Positions 60,701 to 64,000 of a stretch of DNA of 64,000 nucleotides are shown piece by piece. Numbering within the stretch: position 1 is the stretch's first letter; the number at the start of each line of letters is the position of its first letter. The translations under genes were made by a program, and so were the position numbers. This stretch comes from Methanomassiliicoccales archaeon (lineage in GTDB: Archaea > Thermoplasmatota > Thermoplasmata > Methanomassiliicoccales > UBA472): the NCBI GenBank assembly GCA_038740345.1, contig JAVYMA010000001.1, forward strand, positions 23,982-87,981, given 5' to 3'. The notes under the pieces were generated by a model. That model did no database searches, was not told where the DNA came from, and saw only the letters and a program-made list of their open reading frames with translations.

Positions 60701-61250
60701 AAGGCCAGTCCCAACTGACGTCTGCCGAGTAAATGCCATTCTGCCCTGTCACTGAAGGAGCCAATGGCACATCCCCAATATAGCTGGGGGTGGCGGAGAC
60801 CTCGCTCGAGAAGGGACCGCTGCCAGCATCGCTGACGGCTCTTATCTTGTAATAATACGTAGTCCCCACATTCACATCGGTGCTATCATTGTAGAACTCC
60901 CATCCTCCCAGATACGTGCCTTCATAATATGTAGAGCCAACATAGACCCAATCATGCAGCGTCTCTCCACCAGGGGTTTCGCCGCGCCAAATCTCATATC
61001 GCTTAATGAGCTCCGAACCTTGGCTTACAGGATGTCTCCACCACAACCAGTTGAATCCGGGACCGTGATCGACCGTCAAATCCCTAGGCGCTGATGGCGC
61101 GGTGCCCACACCCAAGCCAGAATCACCTAGATTAGTCGACGCCTGGGCTTGGGACGGTATTCCGATGATTGCCAGCGCCCCCGTGATCATCAGCATTATG
61201 AAAACCAGCAGGCTGAAACCTTGCTTTAGCTTTTCAGCATCAATTATCAT
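57711..61250 (-). CDS. Giant surface protein with about eleven fibronectin type III repeats
   Basis: 1179 residues: signal sequence (about 10-37), about eleven FN3 domains of 90-100 residues, each opening with a proline motif such as APSAPRDLTV, LPSAPLNLNG, VPGPPVGLVA, PPSAPTNLTA or TPSFPQNLTA and closing near YYYKVRAVN. A Gly-rich hinge (EPGGTTGGG) and a C-terminal membrane helix with RKRK tail follow. Several middle repeats (about residues 655-1050) are very alike, suggesting recent amplification. Probably a cell-surface or adhesion protein. GGAGGGAGG precedes the ATG at about 12 bases. Confidence 0.93.
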   Translation of the reverse strand: MIIDAEKLKQGFSLLVFIMLMITGALAIIGIPSQAQASTNLGDSGLGVGTAPSAPRDLTVDHGPGFNWLWWRHPVSQGSELIKRYEIWRGETPGGETLHDWVYVGSTYYEGTYLGGWEFYNDSTDVNVGTTYYYKIRAVSDAGSGPFSSEVSATPSYIGDVPLAPSVTGQNGIYSADVSWDWPSVPAGSPPARFFFTYRDPPIFFSDTWDEWLRDTSASDEAGFDTRVGSSYTYSVRAVNTYGQGDEGTVTVLIQGTGNLPSAPLNLNGYGFNKSVMLTWSRPSNPSAIGFESYEVWRATASNGPFTKITEQLTLWGYDGFFFDAGLTNGVTYWYKVRAKNTNGVSEFSNVIEATPTEFSLPFEVSHLMAYPGNNQVLLIWGSAWNATGYDIYRGESSGGEVKIDQIAGTNYYFDTSALNGHTYYYYVKPKRGSFVGNASNEVSVTPSVGEVPGPPVGLVATPDVEGAMLYLPSQTVTSILIGYEVYRNGTAPGTWDLAEAVVDLFAEYGFSWWDSGRIDSMNYQYKVRLKNLYGVGPFSDVVTSFGSPTGERPDSVSGLTATGGPGKITLQWPAPYSGTARLLYYRIERNDTGGSWNVLGYLDETALNLVYEDDSAIPGVTYRYRVLAMNNYGDADDYSNEASASAATPSSPPSAPLGLSAQSSLGQVILTWNAPASQGSSPITGYKIFRGTTPGGQGATPIATVSASTLTYTDVVAPGTYYYVVKATNAVGDSPASNEASGSSLAAQPPSAPTNLTATGYNRYVVLTWNAPSSNGSSSILRYDVFRGLSADRIGIIPIGNTPANSLTYNDTMVSNGITYYYQVKAVNSEGSSPASNVASATPTGPAVPSAPRNVVAVGHDGYVTVTWEPPANQGSSPIVEYRIFRSTVFGIIGDNIMSVNASTFSWNDDAVTNGVTYYYAVKAVNEVGASPESEQASATPSETGTAPGAPTGLVAMGQVGMIVLTWNPPSDAGSGVTVYQIFRSITPGVYETLPFASIPMGTLTYTDYTVTPGVTYYYKVRAFNPFGLGPFSNEVFAIASPPPSVTPSFPQNLTATSGEGKVTLAWQPPSYDGGSPITGYQVYRRQGSGTPTLLATLGPDVLTYEDTTATAGITYTYWVVATNANGAGELSAEVNAFPQEPGGTTGGGMDMTMLLVIGVVVIVVVLAALTLLMRKRK

Positions 61251-61298
61251 ACCTTACTGTCCTCCCTCCAAAACAGGATAAGAAGACCGGCAGCGCCG

Positions 61299-61326
61299 AA
61301 TTTTATCGGCCCTCCCCCCCCCCCCC
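61299..61326 (-). promoter_or_regulatory. TATA-like box with adjacent G13 tract upstream of the FN3 surface protein
   Basis: On the minus strand a run of 13 G (61314-61326) is followed by AGGGCC and GATAAAAT (61300-61307), placing a homopolymer beside the BRE/TATA. Start codon is 50 bases downstream of the TATA element. Length changes in such tracts alter promoters in phase-variable genes. Whether this occurs here is unknown. Confidence 0.5.
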
Positions 61327-61527
61327 ACCTTGTTTCGGATGAAATAATTAGCCATCGACTGGAATATAACTCTTGTCATCGCCGCAGACCGCCGTGACGA
61401 TATTAAAATGGATGGCAATTTTATCAGCGGTTCGCCTCGCCCTATTTCTTAGAGATAAGCCTTGTTTCCGAATCAAGTCCAGAAGAGCTTCACAATCTTT
61501 CTTTATGTTTATGACGATTCCAATTAC

Positions 61528-62019
61528 ATGTGCCTATTGCCAGACCATGAGATCGAGCGCCGGCTGAAGGATGGAACGCTAACCATACGCGACTACTCCC
61601 CTGAGTCTCTCACCCCCAATGGTTATGACCTGCGCGTGGCAGAGCTCTCATTGCCATCAGAAGGAAAGGTGTTCAAGGATGGAATAGCTAAGATACCTCC
61701 TAGGAGCATGTTCTATGTCTCAACTGTAGAATTCGTGGAGATGCCAGATAACATCGCCGCTCAACTATGGACGAGGACTTCGTGGATAAGGAAAGGCTTG
61801 CTTGTAGGCTTGGGCAAGATCGATGCTGGCTTTCACGGAACTCTAACCTTCGCAGGATTCAACGCTTCCGACAAAGAGGTCGAAGTCCCTATCGGGGCTC
61901 GCTTCGTGCAAATGTGCTTCGAGACCATGAGCTCGAAGGTGGAACGGACCTATGAGAAACGCTCGGGCAATTATCAAGGACAGAGGGGGATAACTCTAGA
62001 CCCTCTCCGCAAGGCGTAA
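61528..62019 (+). CDS. dcd: dCTP deaminase (Dcd family)
   Basis: Deaminates dCTP, in some archaea also hydrolysing dUTP. LPDHEIERRLKDGTLTIRDYSPESLTPNGYDLRVAEL, PPRSMFYVSTVEFVEMPDNIAAQLWTRTSWIRKGLLVGLGKIDAGFHGTLTFAGFNAS and FVQMCFETM with RSGNYQGQRGI at the end. 163 residues from ATG 61528; a TATA-like CTTTATGTTT about 25 bases upstream suggests a leaderless message. Its last 24 bases overlap the 3' end of trm5 on the other strand. Confidence 0.93.
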   Translation: MCLLPDHEIERRLKDGTLTIRDYSPESLTPNGYDLRVAELSLPSEGKVFKDGIAKIPPRSMFYVSTVEFVEMPDNIAAQLWTRTSWIRKGLLVGLGKIDAGFHGTLTFAGFNASDKEVEVPIGARFVQMCFETMSSKVERTYEKRSGNYQGQRGITLDPLRKA

Positions 62020-63015
62020 GTCGATAGCATAGACGCTCATGCTAGGAGAATACGTCTTGAGCTCCTCCGCCCTGAGAACTTCCACCCTATGCCCCATGCC
62101 TAAAGCGCTCTGGAGTAGTTTCTTAACCGCTTCCTCCACCTCGGAGCGAGAACAAATATGATACAAGTGAATCATGCCACCTAGCTTGAGGCGCATCAGC
62201 GCAGCCGGCAAGAACTCCAATGCCGAATGGGGGAGATTCATGATGATGCGGTCCGCCAAAGGCAGCTGCTTGATGATCTCACGCGCATCCCCCTCTTTAG
62301 CTTCGACATTTCGCACTTTATTGAGCTCGATATTTTTCTTAAGGTAGGAAACAGCTGCGGGATTCAGGTCGATGGCATATACCTTCTCCGGCTTGGCGTG
62401 TTTGGCTATCATCACTGCGAAAGGGCCAACGCCAGCGAACATGTCCACTACTATCTCCCCTTCTCTGACCATGGAGGCCACTCTTTTACGCTCATTGGAC
62501 AGGCGGGGATTGAAGTATGCTTTAGCGGGGTCGATGAGGAGCCTTATCCCATATTCAGTATGAGTCGTCTCAGTGCCTGGCCCCCCAGAGATTACATCCA
62601 ACTGGCGCACCCTCATCTCTCCCTTCACGCCTTGGTCCACCGCTACCGTGCGAATGTGAGGCAGCGATTCGCGTAGAGCCTTTCCGATAGAAGGGGAGAA
62701 GGGGAGCAGCTCTTCAGGTAGTTTGATAATGGCTATATCACCGATAACATCGAAGGAGGTGGGGAGAAGAGGTCGCAATCCTTCTGGAACCTCCACCAAT
62801 TCCTTATAGTCAGAATGGGCCATTCCAATATATTCGAATTCCTCCTCAATGACCTCATGGCCTAGCGTTCGTGCCTCATCGGAGATCACGGGCAGGAGAA
62901 GTGCTTCTCCCTCCCTCCTCACCCTAAGTGCTATATCCAGTAGGCCCTTCTCTAAAAGCTTTTTACGGATCTCTTCTCCTTTCCCCTTAGGCACCTTGAG
63001 ACAGAGGGAGCGCAC
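61996..63015 (-). CDS. trm5: tRNA (guanine37-N1)-methyltransferase Trm5
   Basis: Class I SAM methyltransferase that makes m1G37 in archaeal tRNA. GVKGEMRVRQLDVISGG, the FNPRLSNERKRVASMV motif, DMFAGVGPFAVMIAKHAKPEKVYAIDLNPAAVSYLKKNI, and the catalytic DRIIMNLPHSALEFLPAAL, which favours Trm5 over Taw2. 339 residues, GTG start only 9 bases from the divergent dphB start, so the promoter must lie within dphB. Confidence 0.92.
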   Translation of the reverse strand: MRSLCLKVPKGKGEEIRKKLLEKGLLDIALRVRREGEALLLPVISDEARTLGHEVIEEEFEYIGMAHSDYKELVEVPEGLRPLLPTSFDVIGDIAIIKLPEELLPFSPSIGKALRESLPHIRTVAVDQGVKGEMRVRQLDVISGGPGTETTHTEYGIRLLIDPAKAYFNPRLSNERKRVASMVREGEIVVDMFAGVGPFAVMIAKHAKPEKVYAIDLNPAAVSYLKKNIELNKVRNVEAKEGDAREIIKQLPLADRIIMNLPHSALEFLPAALMRLKLGGMIHLYHICSRSEVEEAVKKLLQSALGMGHRVEVLRAEELKTYSPSMSVYAIDLRLAERV

Positions 63016-63024
63016 GGTGATGCC

Positions 63025-63819
63025 ATGGGCGAATTGATATTTGTCGGTTTAGGGCTAGGAGGGGTGGAGGATATGAGCCTGAGGGCTTTGCGAGAGCTAA
63101 GATCCTGCGAGGAGGTCTTCGGCGAATTCTACACCTCAAGGCTCATCGACAGTGATGTTACTACATTGGAGGAGCTCATCGGTAGGCCCATCCGCCTCTT
63201 GGATAGAATAGACGTGGAGGAGGGGGAAGAGGTCCTCGAGGCCGCAAAGGAGAAGCGGGTGGCCTTCGTGACCGCCGGGGATACCATGGCTGCAACCACA
63301 CATGTGGACCTACGGCTCAGAGCCATTGAATTAGGCATCGCGACCAGGCTGATCCATGGAATCTCTATATTCACTGCCTGCGCCTCCGCACTAGGGCTTC
63401 AACCCTACAAGTTCGGGCGGACGGTGACACTGCCCTTCCAGGAAAAGGGATTCATGCCCTCGAGCCCCTATGAGCACATCCTGGAGAATGCCAAGCGCGG
63501 GCTGCATTCCCTCATCCTCTTGGATATCAGGGAGAGCGAGGGCCGCTATATGAGCGCCATGGAGGGTGTGAGCTGGCTGATGGAAGCTGAAGAGAAGCTT
63601 AGGGGAGGACTCATAAAAGATACCACCTTGATCGTCGGCTGCGCCCGAGTGGGGTCGGCGACGGAGAAGCTTGTGGCCGGGTTCGCGCCGAGCATGAAAA
63701 GCATGGATCTAGGGCCGCCATTGCACACCCTCGTCCTACCTGGCAAGCTGCACTTCATGGAGGCGGAAGCCTTGGTAAGGCTTGCAGGCGCTCCTTCGGA
63801 GATAATTGATATACCTTAA
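63025..63819 (+). CDS. dphB: Diphthine synthase DphB
   Basis: SAM-dependent methyltransferase (tetrapyrrole methylase fold) that modifies elongation factor 2 on the way to diphthamide. LIFVGLGLGGVEDMSLRALRELRSCEEVFGEFYTS, the FVTAGDTMAATTHVDLRLRA motif, HGISIFTACASALGLQPYKFGRTVTLPF and PGKLHFMEAEAL. 264 residues. Easily confused with cbi methylases by fold, but these motifs are specific to DphB. Confidence 0.96.
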   Translation: MGELIFVGLGLGGVEDMSLRALRELRSCEEVFGEFYTSRLIDSDVTTLEELIGRPIRLLDRIDVEEGEEVLEAAKEKRVAFVTAGDTMAATTHVDLRLRAIELGIATRLIHGISIFTACASALGLQPYKFGRTVTLPFQEKGFMPSSPYEHILENAKRGLHSLILLDIRESEGRYMSAMEGVSWLMEAEEKLRGGLIKDTTLIVGCARVGSATEKLVAGFAPSMKSMDLGPPLHTLVLPGKLHFMEAEALVRLAGAPSEIIDIP

Positions 63820-63838
63820 GGACGGACCTTAAGGACGG
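63813..63838 (+). repeat. Exact 13-base tandem duplication at converging stop codons
   Basis: ACCTTAAGGACGG occurs twice in tandem. The first copy contains the dphB stop TAA, the second the stop of the convergent gene (TTA on the plus strand). Each copy holds the palindrome CCTTAAGG. Probably a slippage duplication. Confidence 0.7.
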
Positions 63839-64000
63839 CTCGGGCCGATTCCCAGCAATAGCACCACTTTCAATTTTTCTCCCAAAGTAGGATCAACACG
63901 AGCGGTGTAGCGAATGCGGGTGTTCGGAAGGCGCAGGGCCACGTCCCTAACCACCTTCTGCAGTTGCACTTCGTCCATGTCCCTGGCGCTGGCGATGACT
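63829..64000 (-). CDS. FtsZ/tubulin-like protein, C-terminal fragment
   Basis: The last 57 codons of a gene entering from the right edge: VIASARDMDEVQLQKVVRDV, then RYTARVDPTLGEKLKVVLLLGIG before the stop. The pattern of an acidic helix, then an ARVDP segment, then a hydrophobic strand ending in G resembles the C-terminal domain of archaeal FtsZ family proteins (GARIDPxLxxxIRVxxIxTG). Too short for certainty; the GTPase domain lies outside. Confidence 0.45.
   Translation of the reverse strand, partial: VIASARDMDEVQLQKVVRDVALRLPNTRIRYTARVDPTLGEKLKVVLLLGIGPSRP

Noticed and set aside
63025..63819. Another cobalamin methyltransferase
   Set aside because: The tetrapyrrole methylase fold is shared, but FGEFYTS, the TAGDTMAATTH motif and the C terminus are those of diphthine synthase.
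1..64000. CRISPR array, rRNA, tRNA, complete insertion sequence or replication origin
   Set aside because: No regularly spaced repeats, RNA gene signatures or intact transposase were found by reading either strand.

Overview
The window reads as a chromosomal segment of a euryarchaeon, most likely an anaerobic methanogen-type member of the Thermoplasmata (Methanomassiliicoccales-like). That placement is inference. It rests on archaeal enzyme forms (2-amino-3,7-dideoxy-heptulosonate synthase plus 3-dehydroquinate synthase II, GHMP-type shikimate kinase, CobY, CobZ, diphthine synthase, Trm5), the anaerobic DUF39/NIL-ferredoxin homocysteine genes, HypF, and the very large corrinoid investment. 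No rRNA, tRNA or methanogenesis gene is present to settle it. Genes are dense, with many ATGA or GTGA stop/start overlaps, GTG and TTG starts, and short or absent leaders behind TATA-like boxes.

Layout. 1-4149 (minus): anaerobic cobalamin ring genes cbiT-cbiL-cbiF-cbiG-cbiH-cbiC-cbiD (cbiD cut by the edge). 4291-10850 (plus, divergent): tetrapyrrole genes met8-like, hemA, hemB, hemL, a hemC/uroporphyrinogen-III methyltransferase fusion, and hemD. 10851-14341: an AT-rich accessory island with one archaeal AAA ATPase bracketed by matching palindromes and a decayed tyrosine integrase. 14342-22950: an aromatic amino acid operon with aroD-aroE and chorismate mutase-prephenate dehydrogenase fusions, ending in asd. 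22961-25909: homocysteine/sulfide assimilation genes. 26165-27317: tag and a winged-helix regulator. 27503-34646: the his operon, a PHP phosphatase and lysC. 34647-34989: a structured intergenic region, then pheA. 35819-42322: aminotransferase, two flavin reductases, an MTA-phosphorylase-like gene, a response regulator, peroxiredoxin, gcvH and a CopZ-like Fe-S protein. 42436-48089: hypF, a secreted Ig-like protein, a CaCA antiporter and a divergent phosphoglycerate-mutase-like protein. 48215-57527: lower-ligand, salvage and uptake genes for cobalamin (cobT; and on the minus strand btuF-btuC-btuD-cobD-cbiB-cbiZ/cobZ-cobS-cobY). 57711-64000: a giant FN3-repeat surface protein, dcd, trm5, dphB and a partial FtsZ/tubulin-like gene.

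The most striking observation is a 17-base palindrome, TTGGATG-TAT-CATCCAA with flanking G/C. It recurs five times, always in intergenic DNA: twice between the cbi and hem operons, once before cobT, once before the btuF-cobY operon, and once before pheA. At four of these it sits just downstream of a TATA-like box, over the expected transcription start. Together these sites cover essentially every corrinoid gene in the window, so I read the motif as the operator of a cobalamin (or wider tetrapyrrole) regulon whose regulator is not encoded here.
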